A stretch of DNA of 64,000 nt from Leptospira licerasiae serovar Varillal str. VAR 010 (GTDB taxonomy: Bacteria; Spirochaetota; Leptospiria; Leptospirales; Leptospiraceae), in the NCBI RefSeq assembly GCF_000244755.1, contig NZ_AHOO02000013.1:186001-250000 (forward strand), given 5' to 3'. Position 1 is the stretch's first letter. Each line of letters begins with the position of its first letter. Shown one piece after another: positions 53,523 through 62,007 of the stretch. Both the position numbers and the translations under genes were made by a program. A model generated the notes under the pieces. It saw nothing but the letters and a program-made list of their open reading frames with translations. It did not search any database and was not told where the DNA came from.

Positions 53523-54971
53523 ATGTGTCCCGCTTTTCAAAGAGTTTTATTCCAGATTTCCTTAGTTTCTTCTCTTTCTATTTCTTGCACCGGATCAAAT
53601 CAACCTGATCTTACATCTGCGTTAGCTCTCGCTTTCAGTGATTTTGTGCAGCCGCCTACTCAGTCTCCTTCCGGTCCCCAAAAACCTTGGCCTAAATTTT
53701 TAGGGGTTTTTGGCAGCACTACTTTCGCAACTGGAGCGAGTACAGATCCCGACGGAAATATAGTCGCGACCGGATTCACAGAAGGAAATTTGGGCGGGCA
53801 ACCTATGCTTGGCAAAATGGATTCTTATATTACAAAATACGATGAAGAGGGCAAAAAACTTTGGATCAGGCATTTGGGAGGAGGCCCTAAAGACTTCTCT
53901 AAAGGAAGTACTTACGGTCTCGCTGTAAAAACCGACAAGGATGGAAACGTTTTAAGTACAGGAATGACGGTTGTAGAGAAGTTGGATGGGCAGAATAAAA
54001 TCGGATACCAAGACGCTTATTTATCAAAATATGATAAGGACGGAAATAAAAAATGGACCAGAATGATTGGTGGAGGGAGTAACACTGATTTTCATTTTGG
54101 AACTTCCGCAGGTAGAGGCGTTACCTCCGACCAGTCGGGGAATATTTACGTTAACGGTACTACGAATGCGGATACATTTTTCGGCGAAACGAATCCAGGA
54201 GGACATGACGGTCATTTTATAGTCAAGTATGATCCGGATGGAAACCGAGTATGGGCGAGAATGGCCCGCAATACGAATCCGGATAATCATGAATCGATCG
54301 CAGGAGACCTTACGATAGATTCGAATGGAGAAATCTATTTTGTGGGAGCTGCTCAAGGCGGTTTTGATGATCAGAGCGAGATAGGGACTGAGGATGCTCT
54401 TCTGATCAAGTATGATTCGGATGGAAATAAACTTTGGGTCCGGTTATTAGGTGTTCCGGGTCAAATTTCCGTTGCAAATGATGTTGGTTTAGATCCGGAT
54501 CGAAATATTTACATAGTGGGGATTACTTCTGGAGAGCTAGATGGTCAAACTCCTATCGGAACAACTGATACTTTTATAGTAAAATACGATAAAGATGGAA
54601 ACAAGTTGTGGACCAGACTTATTGGAAATCCTGACTATTCCGATTTTTTCAGAGCGGAAACCCAAGGATTCGGAATTACTGTCGATCCAAATGGGAATTC
54701 GTATATCGCTGGAACGATCTCTGCGGCAAAAATACTTTTTAGTAATTCGATAAATAGCGCTTTCGCGGCAAAATTTGACACAGCTGGGAATTTAGTCTGG
54801 TCGAATTTGAAATATATGGAAGAGGTCACAAAATGTGAGGTCCATGCCCAAGATGTAGTTCTGGGTATGAATGATTCTTTTTTTGTAGTAGGTTATACTT
54901 CCTGTCTTCTAAGTATATTGGACCCTGTTAACGGTATCAATAGCCTTTTTATTTCTAAAGAATCTCTGTAA
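53523..54971 (+). CDS. SBBP-repeat beta-propeller lipoprotein
   Basis: 482 aa from ATG 53523 (an in-frame TTG at 53505 is the alternative). Lipobox SLSISC follows the hydrophobic run VLFQISLVSSL. The mature protein is built of about seven repeats of 55-60 residues, each with DxxGNIYVxGxT and KYDxDGNKLWxRxxG, the SBBP (seven-bladed beta-propeller) pattern. The D-x-D-G-N loops are calcium-site-like. Probably a surface-exposed or periplasmic binding protein; ligand unknown. Leptospira has several paralogues. Confidence 0.85.
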   Translation: MCPAFQRVLFQISLVSSLSISCTGSNQPDLTSALALAFSDFVQPPTQSPSGPQKPWPKFLGVFGSTTFATGASTDPDGNIVATGFTEGNLGGQPMLGKMDSYITKYDEEGKKLWIRHLGGGPKDFSKGSTYGLAVKTDKDGNVLSTGMTVVEKLDGQNKIGYQDAYLSKYDKDGNKKWTRMIGGGSNTDFHFGTSAGRGVTSDQSGNIYVNGTTNADTFFGETNPGGHDGHFIVKYDPDGNRVWARMARNTNPDNHESIAGDLTIDSNGEIYFVGAAQGGFDDQSEIGTEDALLIKYDSDGNKLWVRLLGVPGQISVANDVGLDPDRNIYIVGITSGELDGQTPIGTTDTFIVKYDKDGNKLWTRLIGNPDYSDFFRAETQGFGITVDPNGNSYIAGTISAAKILFSNSINSAFAAKFDTAGNLVWSNLKYMEEVTKCEVHAQDVVLGMNDSFFVVGYTSCLLSILDPVNGINSLFISKESL

Positions 54972-55010
54972 GGGTTTTTCTTTTTTCAGTATTTTATTTC
55001 CGAAAACGAA

Positions 55011-55032
55011 TCGGGACCTAAAACTGTCCCGA
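55011..55032 (+). promoter_or_regulatory. Hairpin directly before the capA start codon
   Basis: TCGGGAC-CTAAAACT-GTCCCGA, 7-bp GC-rich perfect arms, ends 3 bp before ATG 55036 and takes the place of a ribosome-binding site. It could terminate the SBBP gene poorly (no T-run) or control translation of capA. Confidence 0.45.
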
Positions 55033-55035
55033 AAC

Positions 55036-56256
55036 ATGCAGTTTTTCCGAAAACAATTCATTTACTCGATTCCTGTCCTTTTTTATTTTCCGTTTTTACT
55101 CTTGTTTGCGTGTGCTGGAGTTCCGGAAAATCCAGCCGGATCTGAAAAACCTCCGGAACCACAGACAAATATCGTAGATAAGATCGGAACCCAAATAGAA
55201 AAGTTATTCGGAAAGGAAGAAGACCCCGAAGTAGTAAAGGTCCTGTTGGGTGGAGACGTTATGTTTAACTGGGGGATCCGGGACACAATCAAGTCCAAAG
55301 GAGAATTGGCCCCTGTCAAAGGACTAAAATCCGTTTTTGAAAGTGCAGACCTGAGAGTTTTAAATTTAGAGACCCCGGTAGTATCCGAAAAAAGTTGGGA
55401 TCACGGCAAGGCTTATGTTTTCCAAGCGAGAGAATCCGATCTGGAGAGTATGAGTTTTTTAGGAGTGGATCTTGTCTCTCTGGGAAACAATCATGCAATG
55501 GATCATGGTCTGGAAGGATTGGAAGAAACTCTCAAGTTTTTAGGCGATAGAAATATTGCTTCTATCGGCGCAGGAAAAAATTTAGAATTCGCTTTTCGTC
55601 CCTGGATCTGGGAAGGGAAGGATACTTATCTTAGGGTTTATTCCGCCACGAATGTAGCGGAAGGTAGATCTCATTATGCAGGGCAAAGTCCCGGTGTTAT
55701 GCCTTTGGATCCGGAACTGATCTTAAAAAAATTCCAGATAGAAAAATTCCAATTAAATTCAATTAGGAACGGATCTCGCGGTCCTAAAAAAGATAAAAAA
55801 TCAAAAACAATATCTACCGGAAAACAATTCAGGATACTTTCTCTTCATTGGGGAGTGGAGTATTCTCCTTTTCCTACGATGGAACAGAGAAAGATCGCAA
55901 AGACCTTGGCCGACGGTGGATTGGATATTATAGTAGGACATCACCCTCATATTCCCCAAGGTATCGAAAAGATAGGTAACACGATCGTATTTTATTCTTT
56001 AGGAAACCTGATCTTCGGAAGTAGGAACGCCTACTTAAACCATAACTTAATCGTAATACTCCATATTAAAAAAAGCAAATTGATCAATATTGAGCTTGTT
56101 CCTATTTTCGGGAAATTCCAAAATGAGGATCATTTGGTCAGACCACTGGAAGGAAAGGAAGCTGAGAGTTTTTTAAAAGAAATCGCGGTCCTTTCCCAAG
56201 ACTTGGGCACTAAGGTCCGGATCGATGGGGACAGAGGTTGGGTGGAGCTAGACTAA
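55036..56256 (+). CDS. CapA-family (PGA_cap) lipoprotein
   Basis: 406 aa. Signal peptide and lipobox LLFACAG (Cys26). Calcineurin-like metallophosphatase fold of the CapA/PgsA family: LLGGDVMFNWGI, RVLNLETPVVS, LVSLGNNHAMDHGLEGLEET and HWGVEYSPFPT, with VGHHPHIPQGIE and VFYSLGNLIF. In Bacillus CapA takes part in poly-gamma-glutamate capsule export; many bacteria carry solitary homologues whose role is unknown, and no capB or capC is near here. It has no normal Shine-Dalgarno; a hairpin lies just before the ATG. Its stop overlaps the convergent vapC. Confidence 0.88.
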   Translation: MQFFRKQFIYSIPVLFYFPFLLLFACAGVPENPAGSEKPPEPQTNIVDKIGTQIEKLFGKEEDPEVVKVLLGGDVMFNWGIRDTIKSKGELAPVKGLKSVFESADLRVLNLETPVVSEKSWDHGKAYVFQARESDLESMSFLGVDLVSLGNNHAMDHGLEGLEETLKFLGDRNIASIGAGKNLEFAFRPWIWEGKDTYLRVYSATNVAEGRSHYAGQSPGVMPLDPELILKKFQIEKFQLNSIRNGSRGPKKDKKSKTISTGKQFRILSLHWGVEYSPFPTMEQRKIAKTLADGGLDIIVGHHPHIPQGIEKIGNTIVFYSLGNLIFGSRNAYLNHNLIVILHIKKSKLINIELVPIFGKFQNEDHLVRPLEGKEAESFLKEIAVLSQDLGTKVRIDGDRGWVELD

Positions 56257-56657
56257 GTCACGTATGCCCAGTTCTCCATTCTTAGGCCCGGAATTTTTTG
56301 GAAATGTTTTTCGTTATTCGTAACTAAGGTATAATTCAAATACAAAGCTGTGGACCCGATGAGTAGATCGAAATCCTCTACAGTATTTCCTTTTTTCTGT
56401 TGGATAGCCTTGAGTTCTCCATATGTTTCCATAATTCCTTCGGTCAATTGTATCACTGGAAAAAGTTCGGCAATTCTTCGGACGGTTGCCAGATTTCTTT
56501 CCTTGTAGGTGGATTTCTGGGCTCCAAAGATCAATTCTCCATAAGTGATTACGGAAAGCGATTTGATGGAGTTCTTACGGTCCAAAAAATTTTGCCGAAC
56601 GATCGGATCTTCCTTTAAACTATAGATGATAATGTCCGTATCAATCAAATAGCTCAT
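56253..56657 (-). CDS. vapC: VapC-type PIN-domain toxin
   Basis: 134 aa from ATG 56657, with AAGGATG just upstream. PIN ribonuclease: acidic residues in YLIDTDIIIYSL (Asp), VITYGELIFGA (Glu) and VEDFDLLIGSTALYLN (Asp, Asp), plus LVTNNEKHF, the usual C-terminal TxxxxHF. It probably cuts tRNA or another RNA when freed from its antitoxin. Overlaps vapB by 17 bp. Its 3' end overlaps capA by 4 bp. Confidence 0.93.
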   Translation of the reverse strand: MSYLIDTDIIIYSLKEDPIVRQNFLDRKNSIKSLSVITYGELIFGAQKSTYKERNLATVRRIAELFPVIQLTEGIMETYGELKAIQQKKGNTVEDFDLLIGSTALYLNYTLVTNNEKHFQKIPGLRMENWAYVT

Positions 56658-56919
56658 CTGCATCCTTTCCTAAAGTGTTCTTGGTTCGAGAGGAGCGTAT
56701 ATCCTTTACGATCTTGTCCGGACTTCTGTCGTCCACCCAGGAACCTGATAATTCCAAGAAACCCAAGGTCTTACGTTCGGATTCTTTGTTATCGTGCGCT
56801 AAATAGTTTTCGATTAGAAGTACTACTTCTTGGCTTACGGATCTGTGTTCCATTTCTGCCCTCCTTTTTAATGCTTCGTAGAGTCTGTCGTCTATGTCCC
56901 TGACTTGTAAGTTTGCCAT
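56641..56919 (-). CDS. vapB: Ribbon-helix-helix antitoxin (VapB/FitA-like)
   Basis: 92 aa, ATG 56919 with GGGAGG 8 nt upstream. The N-terminus is a FitA-like ribbon-helix-helix: MANLQVRDIDDRLYEALKRR and AEMEHRSVSQEVVLLIENYL. The C-terminal half (ERKTLGFLELSGSWVDD) should wrap the toxin. The dimer probably binds the paired palindromes upstream and represses the operon together with VapC. Confidence 0.92.
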   Translation of the reverse strand: MANLQVRDIDDRLYEALKRRAEMEHRSVSQEVVLLIENYLAHDNKESERKTLGFLELSGSWVDDRSPDKIVKDIRSSRTKNTLGKDADELFD

Positions 56920-56950
56920 ATTCTAAACCTCCCAGAAAATGGTGGGCTAG

Positions 56951-56982
56951 TTTCATGAAATTGAAAGCAGAATTCATGAATT
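56951..56982. promoter_or_regulatory. Paired palindromic operators of vapBC
   Basis: TTTCATGAAA (56951-56960) and AATTCATGAATT (56971-56982) share the core TTCATGAA. Their centres are 21 bp apart, two turns of DNA, on the same face. They start 32 bp upstream of the antitoxin ATG, as expected for autoregulation. Confidence 0.75.
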
Positions 56983-57021
56983 ATGGAGACTTAAAACGGA
57001 AAAGACATTTCTCTCGCATTT

Positions 57022-57049
57022 TTGGAGAGTCAAAGAATGGATTTATAAA
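57022..57049 (+). promoter_or_regulatory. Sigma-70-type promoter for the rpsF operon
   Basis: TTGGAG-N16-TATAAA. It would give a 5'-leader of about 180 nt before rpsF. Inferred from match and position only. Confidence 0.45.
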
Positions 57050-57237
57050 ATTGGAATTAGAAATGAAGAAGGTCATCGGAATATTGATTCCAATTACGCC
57101 TTAGCGCCATTTTGGGAGCTAAGATGCCAAGATCTATTCCACTTGACCCCTTGCCCCCAAAGCCGAAAATAGGACAAAATTCGGTTCTTCTGCTCGCCGC
57201 ATTTGCGCAGACGGGCATTTTCCCATAGGAGAAACTT
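57050..57237 (+). promoter_or_regulatory. Structured 5' leader of the rpsF operon
   Basis: The leader can fold. Inverted arms AATTGGAAT (57049-57057) and ATTCCAATT (57087-57095) are perfect; TTAGC/GCTAA around 57101-57122 and CCGAA/TTCGG around 57163-57184 are shorter stems; TGCTCG...CGGGCA follows near 57191-57217. A long structured leader before rpsF is consistent with autoregulation by the S6:S18 complex, but I cannot confirm the known motif. Confidence 0.4.
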
Positions 57238-57513
57238 TTGAGAAACTACGAGATTACTACAATCACGCGTTCCACCGCGAAGGAAGTAGCTAAAACTGAG
57301 GTCCTTGAGATCTTCAAAAAGCATTCCATCAACGTGACCGCAGAAGAAGATTGGGGTCAAAAAAAACTTTGGCATCCAATCCAACACCAAGACTACGGAA
57401 TATTCACTCACTTCAAAGTGAATGCAGAACAATCCGCCTTAGAAAAGGTAGAGCGTGACTTTGGTCTGAACCAAAATTTACTGCGCTCTATGATCGTCCG
57501 CCTCAATGGCTAA
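57238..57513 (+). CDS. rpsF: Ribosomal protein S6
   Basis: 91 aa, TTG start at 57238 with AGGAG 8 nt upstream. S6 binds S18 on the platform of the small subunit. Family features: MRNYEITTIT start, an EDWGQKKLWHPIQHQDYGIFTHF central strand pair, and LEKVERDFGLNQNLLRSMIVRL (residues in part). First gene of rpsF-ssb-rpsR-rplI-dnaB; its stop overlaps ssb by 8 bp. Confidence 0.95.
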   Translation: MRNYEITTITRSTAKEVAKTEVLEIFKKHSINVTAEEDWGQKKLWHPIQHQDYGIFTHFKVNAEQSALEKVERDFGLNQNLLRSMIVRLNG

Positions 57514-57946
57514 CGATATCAATCGGGTGACCCTTGTTGGGCGCCTGACCCGTGACCCGGAATTTAAAACCGTAAACGGGACTTCTCTTGTGAATTTTTC
57601 CTTAGCTAACGGTCGCACTTATGTAACCGGCGGAGAGAAAAAAGAGGAAACTCATTTTTTCGACTGCGAGGCTTGGGGAAAAGGCGCGGATATCATCCAG
57701 CAATACTGCAAAAAAGGCAAACAACTCGTGATCGAGGGACGCCTTAAGCAGGATACCTGGGAAACCATGGAAGGCAAGAAGGCCTCCCGCATTCGTATCG
57801 TCGTGGAAAATTTCCAGATGATAGGTGGTGCAAGGGAGAATGGAAGCGGAGAGTACGGCTCTTCTGCTAATAGCGGATCTTCTTCTTATTCATCTGCTCA
57901 AGATGATATGGGAAGTTCTGCGATGGACGACGATATACCTTTTTAA
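57506..57946 (+). CDS. ssb: Single-stranded DNA-binding protein
   Basis: 146 aa. OB-fold at about 1-107: INRVTLVGRLTRDPEFK, FFDCEAWGKGADIIQQYCKKGKQLVIEGRL and TWETMEGKKASRIRIVVENFQM. A Ser/Gly-rich linker leads to the acidic tip DDDIPF, which recruits repair and replication partners. Overlaps rpsF and lies between ribosomal genes in the classical order. Confidence 0.97.
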   Translation: MANDINRVTLVGRLTRDPEFKTVNGTSLVNFSLANGRTYVTGGEKKEETHFFDCEAWGKGADIIQQYCKKGKQLVIEGRLKQDTWETMEGKKASRIRIVVENFQMIGGARENGSGEYGSSANSGSSSYSSAQDDMGSSAMDDDIPF

Positions 57947-57964
57947 CGAGGATAAATAATAATC

Positions 57965-58279
57965 ATGTCAGATAATGAAACACAAGAAGAATTAAAGCAG
58001 GAAGTTACTGCTGAGGGCATGCCTTTAGACCAAGAAGGAGGACGCCCCCCTAAAAAACAAAACAAGTATAAGAAGAAAGTTTGCCGTTTTACTGCAGACC
58101 CTGAACTTGCTAAACAGATTAATTATAAGAACACCGAACTTTTGGAAAGATTTATTACAAACCGTGGTAAGATTATTCCAAGAAGAATTACCGGAACTTC
58201 TGCAAAGTATCAAAGAATACTCGCAAGAGAGATCCGCAAAGCACGCAGCATCGGTCTTCTACCGTTCAAAGTAAACTAA
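57965..58279 (+). CDS. rpsR: Ribosomal protein S18
   Basis: 104 aa, longer than the usual 75-80 by an acidic N-terminal extension of about 30 residues ([17 protein letters not shown]). The core begins at [21 protein letters not shown] and runs through [19 protein letters not shown] and [19 protein letters not shown]. The single Cys at CRF is the zinc-less remnant seen in many S18 proteins. The extension is unusual and may be a clade feature. Confidence 0.96.
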   Translation: MSDNETQEELKQEVTAEGMPLDQEGGRPPKKQNKYKKKVCRFTADPELAKQINYKNTELLERFITNRGKIIPRRITGTSAKYQRILAREIRKARSIGLLPFKVN

Positions 58280-58289
58280 GGAGAAACTA

Positions 58290-58754
58290 ATGAGAGTAAT
58301 ATTACAAAAAGATGTTTCTAACTTAGGAGACGCTGGAGACGTTAAGGAAGTTGCGGACGGTTTCGCTCGTAATTATCTTTTTCCTCAAAGACTCGCTGTA
58401 AGAGCTTCCGAAGGTAAGACCAAAATGGCTCTTCACCAAAGGAAACTTGCGGACCTTAAAAAAGAAAAACGCAAAAAAGATATGGAATCCATATCCGGCG
58501 GACTGAACGGAAAAGAGTTCGAAATTTCCGTTAAGACCGGAGGTGGGGATAAACTTTTTGGAGCGGTAACTCCTGCTGATGTAGCAGCTTTGTTAAAAAC
58601 CGCAGGATTCGAACTAGACAAACGTAAGATCGAATTCCCTGAGCCTATCCGTAACCTAGGTTCCTATAAATTAAAAGTGCGTCTTGCAGAAGGTATCCTC
58701 CCAACTATCACTGTACATGTGAAGAAAGAAGAAGCCGTTTCTACCGAAGCGTAA
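58290..58754 (+). CDS. rplI: Ribosomal protein L9
   Basis: 154 aa. The N-terminal RNA-binding domain has VILQKDVSNLGDAGDVKEVADGFARNYLFPQRLA, the L9 signature (residues in part); a long connecting helix (KMALHQRKLADLKKEKRKKDME) joins the C-terminal domain ending in VRLAEGILPTITVHV. Ten bases after rpsR; AAGGAG precedes the ATG. Confidence 0.97.
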   Translation: MRVILQKDVSNLGDAGDVKEVADGFARNYLFPQRLAVRASEGKTKMALHQRKLADLKKEKRKKDMESISGGLNGKEFEISVKTGGGDKLFGAVTPADVAALLKTAGFELDKRKIEFPEPIRNLGSYKLKVRLAEGILPTITVHVKKEEAVSTEA

Positions 58755-58766
58755 GCCGGAGCAAGA

Positions 58767-60089
58767 ATGCAAGCCGACTCCTTGTTTGAACTGGAATCCG
58801 AGAAATCTTTTCTCGGATTCCTACTTCTTAAAGGAGCGGATAATCTAATCGATATTCCTCTCGTTCCAGAGGATTTTTACCAAGACACAAACAGAAGAAT
58901 TTACAAGGCAATCCTGGACCTTGTGGACAAAAGGACCGCTGTAGATCCGGTTTCCGTCCTAAACTTTTTAAAAGAAAACTCACTACTCAAAGATCCTGAA
59001 AGAGAATATGAATACATTTATTCTCTCTATAAGGATTCTGTGGTTTCCCATCCACTGGGTTATTATGCGGAAAGGATCAAACGTCTTTCCGAAAGAAGAA
59101 AATATTCTAAATTATTAATGAATGCTCTGGAGCTGATCCAGAAAGAGCCGGGCGAAAACGAGTCTGTATTCAATCAAATTGAACAGAGCCTTACAGAAGT
59201 CTCCAGATCTGCGGATGTAAAAGGACTTCTTCCTGTTTCCGGGGACAAGGCGGCTCTCTCCGAATATATCAAAGAGATCATGGAGAGTAGGGGCCAGATC
59301 AAAGGTCTTAGAACTAATTTTACCCAGTTCGATGAGATGACTTCCGGCTTAAAAGAATACGAGATGATGGTCCTGGCTGCGAGACCTGGTAACGGTAAGA
59401 CTACCTTAGCTTTGAATATAGCATCCAATGTGGCTCTAATTCATAACCGACCTGTGGTCATTTTCTCCTTAGAGATGAGTAGAATGGAGCTTCTACTCAA
59501 ACTGGTCTGTTCCTATGCTCAGGTAGAATCCAATAAATTAAAACGTTCCGAAGTGACCAAGTCGGATGCGCCTAAATTGATCGATGCAATTATCAAGGTA
59601 ACATCTTCTCCTATTTATATAGATGACTCCGGCGCGCTGAGTGTGGACGATTTTAAGGGAAGGGTTCGTAAACTTCTTACTAACGAAAATCTTGGCCTCA
59701 TCATCGTCGATTATCTTCAGCTCATGAACGATCCGAAAAATAGGGATGGGGGAAGACAACAAGAGGTCTCCTCGATATCTAGGGCGCTCAAGCAGATGGC
59801 AAAAGAAGCCAGATGTCCGGTGATCGCACTTTCTCAGATGAACCGATCCATAGAGCAAAGATCCAAGGACCAAAGACCACAACTCGCGGACTTAAGAGAG
59901 TCGGGCGCGATCGAGCAGGATGCGGATATTGTTACATTCATCTATCGTGGAGAGAAGGGTAAGGACGAAGAGGAAGATCCTAGAATGAAAGGAATGGCGG
60001 AGATCATCATCGCCAAAAACAGGTCCGGACCAACAGGTTCTTTTCCACTTGCCTTCCGACCTGAACTTTCCAGATTTGATAACGTGTAG
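58767..60089 (+). CDS. dnaB: Replicative DNA helicase
   Basis: 440 aa, the usual length. Hexameric helicase of the replication fork. N-terminal helical domain ([32 protein letters not shown], in part), then a RecA-like motor: [26 protein letters not shown] (Walker A GNGKTT, where GRPSMGKT is more common), [26 protein letters not shown] (Walker B), [12 protein letters not shown] and [16 protein letters not shown]. No intein. Follows rplI by 12 bp, the common rplI-dnaB linkage. Confidence 0.96.
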   Translation: MQADSLFELESEKSFLGFLLLKGADNLIDIPLVPEDFYQDTNRRIYKAILDLVDKRTAVDPVSVLNFLKENSLLKDPEREYEYIYSLYKDSVVSHPLGYYAERIKRLSERRKYSKLLMNALELIQKEPGENESVFNQIEQSLTEVSRSADVKGLLPVSGDKAALSEYIKEIMESRGQIKGLRTNFTQFDEMTSGLKEYEMMVLAARPGNGKTTLALNIASNVALIHNRPVVIFSLEMSRMELLLKLVCSYAQVESNKLKRSEVTKSDAPKLIDAIIKVTSSPIYIDDSGALSVDDFKGRVRKLLTNENLGLIIVDYLQLMNDPKNRDGGRQQEVSSISRALKQMAKEARCPVIALSQMNRSIEQRSKDQRPQLADLRESGAIEQDADIVTFIYRGEKGKDEEEDPRMKGMAEIIIAKNRSGPTGSFPLAFRPELSRFDNV

Positions 60090-60139
60090 TCCTGCGGACT
60101 GGATCCTAGGACCATCACTTTTGCTGCTTGCTTGTCTGT

Positions 60140-60158
60140 TTTCGAAAAATATTCGAAA
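60140..60158. promoter_or_regulatory. Inverted repeat upstream of aspS
   Basis: TTTCGAA-AAATA-TTCGAAA, a perfect 7-bp inverted repeat with a 5-bp spacer. AT-rich -10-like sequence (TATATTATT) follows at about 60167. Candidate operator; no known consensus matched. Confidence 0.4.
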
Positions 60159-60197
60159 TCGAGTTATTATATTATTAAATAAGGAACTGGAATTTCT

Positions 60198-62003
60198 TTG
60201 GAAGATTGGATTTTAGAAGGTTATAGATCAAGAGCCTGGGCGGGAGAAATATCCGAAGCCCAAGAAGGTAAAACTCTCACTTTATTCGGTTGGTCTTTCC
60301 GATTCCGGGACCAAGGCGGGGTCATTTTTGTGGATCTCCGAGACAGAACCGGGATCCTGCAAGTAGTATTACGTAAAGAGATCCTGGAGGAGCATTTTAC
60401 TGCGGCAGAAAAGATCCGCTCAGAGTATGTGATCGCAGTCCAAGGAAAGCTTAGGAAACGTGATGCGGAAAGTATCAATCCTAAGATGAAAACCGGGACG
60501 ATCGAACTTGTGGTAGATCGACTGATCATTCTGAACCAAGCCAAAACCCCTCCATTCTCCTTGGATGAGTTCGAAGAGATCTCGGAAGAAAACCGACTCA
60601 AATATAGATACTTGGATTTCAGAAGGGATGAACTCAAAAACAGGATGTTGAAACGCCATGAGTTCGTATTCGCAATTCGTAATTATCTAAACTCACGCAA
60701 ATTTGTGGAGATAGAAACTCCGATCTTGAACAAATCCACTCCGGAAGGTGCACGCGACTTTTTGGTACCTTCCCGTCTAAACCCGAATTCATTTTACGCA
60801 CTTCCTCAATCTCCTCAGATCTTCAAACAGATACTGATGGTTGGTGGAATGGAGAGATATTTCCAGATCGTAAAATGTTTCCGAGACGAGGATCTAAGGG
60901 CAGACAGACAGCCTGAGTTCACACAGTTGGATATGGAATTCTCTTTTGTTTCCCAAGAAGAGATCCTTTCCGAGATCGAAGGATTATTCTCCCAAGTGAT
61001 GAAGGATGTGTTTGGTCTGGATTTCAAGGGTCCATTCTCTAGAATGCCTTATAAACAAGCCATGGAGGAATACGGTTCCGACAAACCGGACCTTCGTTTT
61101 GGAATGAAACTGGTGGATGTTTCCGAAATCGTAAAAGATTCAGATTTCCAAGTATTTGCAGGTGCGGTTGCAAACGGCGGAGTCGTAAAAGCGGTTTGTG
61201 TTCCGGGCGGTTCTGTGATTTCCAGAAAAGAGATAGAAGATCTAACCGCTTGGTTGAACAGAGATTATAAAGCAAAAGGCCTTGCATACATGAAACACGG
61301 GGCAGAAGGATTGGAATCTACTATTACAAAAAGATTCACTCCGGAAGCTCTTTCCAAAATTGCGAGCGCGGTAGGCTCTAAAGAAGGGGACATGATCTTT
61401 TTCGGAGCCGACGAAAGAGAGATTGTAAACCATTCTCTAGGCGCTCTTCGTCTGAAACTTTCGGAAAGATTTGACAAACCTGCAGAAGGAAGCTTTCATA
61501 TTTCCTGGATCGTGGACTTTCCGATGTTCGAATGGAACAAGGACCTCAAACGCTGGGATGCCTTGCACCATCCGTTCACTTCTCCTGGAGATTCCAGTTT
61601 GGAAATTTTTTCTTCCGAGGAAAGACTCCAGAAAGAAGCTGGGAACGCACTTGCAAAAGCCTATGATCTGGTGCTGAACGGGGTTGAGATCGGTGGAGGT
61701 TCCATTCGTATCCATTCCAAAGATGTGCAGACTCGAGTCTTCTCCACTTTGGGGATCGGACCGGAGGAAGCTAAAGAAAAATTCGGTTTCTTATTGGAAG
61801 CCTTGGAATATGGGGCACCTCCTCACGGAGGGATTGCATTCGGTATCGATAGGATCTTGATGCTGATGACCGGCGGAAAATCTATCCGAGATGTGATCGC
61901 ATTCCCTAAAACACAAAAGGGTGTTTGTTTGATGAGCGAATGTCCGTCTGAAGTGGAAGAGAAACAGCTCCAAGAATTGAAGCTTAGGTTAATAAAGGTT
62001 TAA
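60198..62003 (+). CDS. aspS: Aspartyl-tRNA synthetase, bacterial type
   Basis: 601 aa, TTG start at 60198; AAGGAA lies upstream. N-terminal anticodon-binding OB-fold ([27 protein letters not shown]), class II core with motif 2 [19 protein letters not shown] and motif 3 [12 protein letters not shown], and the bacterial GAD insertion domain in between (about 300-420). Whether it also charges tRNA-Asn depends on gatCAB and asnS, which are not in the window. Followed by phoH in one operon. Confidence 0.96.
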   Translation: MEDWILEGYRSRAWAGEISEAQEGKTLTLFGWSFRFRDQGGVIFVDLRDRTGILQVVLRKEILEEHFTAAEKIRSEYVIAVQGKLRKRDAESINPKMKTGTIELVVDRLIILNQAKTPPFSLDEFEEISEENRLKYRYLDFRRDELKNRMLKRHEFVFAIRNYLNSRKFVEIETPILNKSTPEGARDFLVPSRLNPNSFYALPQSPQIFKQILMVGGMERYFQIVKCFRDEDLRADRQPEFTQLDMEFSFVSQEEILSEIEGLFSQVMKDVFGLDFKGPFSRMPYKQAMEEYGSDKPDLRFGMKLVDVSEIVKDSDFQVFAGAVANGGVVKAVCVPGGSVISRKEIEDLTAWLNRDYKAKGLAYMKHGAEGLESTITKRFTPEALSKIASAVGSKEGDMIFFGADEREIVNHSLGALRLKLSERFDKPAEGSFHISWIVDFPMFEWNKDLKRWDALHHPFTSPGDSSLEIFSSEERLQKEAGNALAKAYDLVLNGVEIGGGSIRIHSKDVQTRVFSTLGIGPEEAKEKFGFLLEALEYGAPPHGGIAFGIDRILMLMTGGKSIRDVIAFPKTQKGVCLMSECPSEVEEKQLQELKLRLIKV

Positions 62004-62007
62004 TCGT

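Noticed and set aside
57000..57110. Small gene between vapB and rpsF
   Set aside because: Short frames there have no ribosome-binding site and overlap the likely rpsF promoter and leader.
57506..62003. Replication origin near ssb and dnaB
   Set aside because: The rpsF-ssb-rpsR-rplI-dnaB order is common away from oriC; no dnaA, dnaN or DnaA-box cluster is seen.
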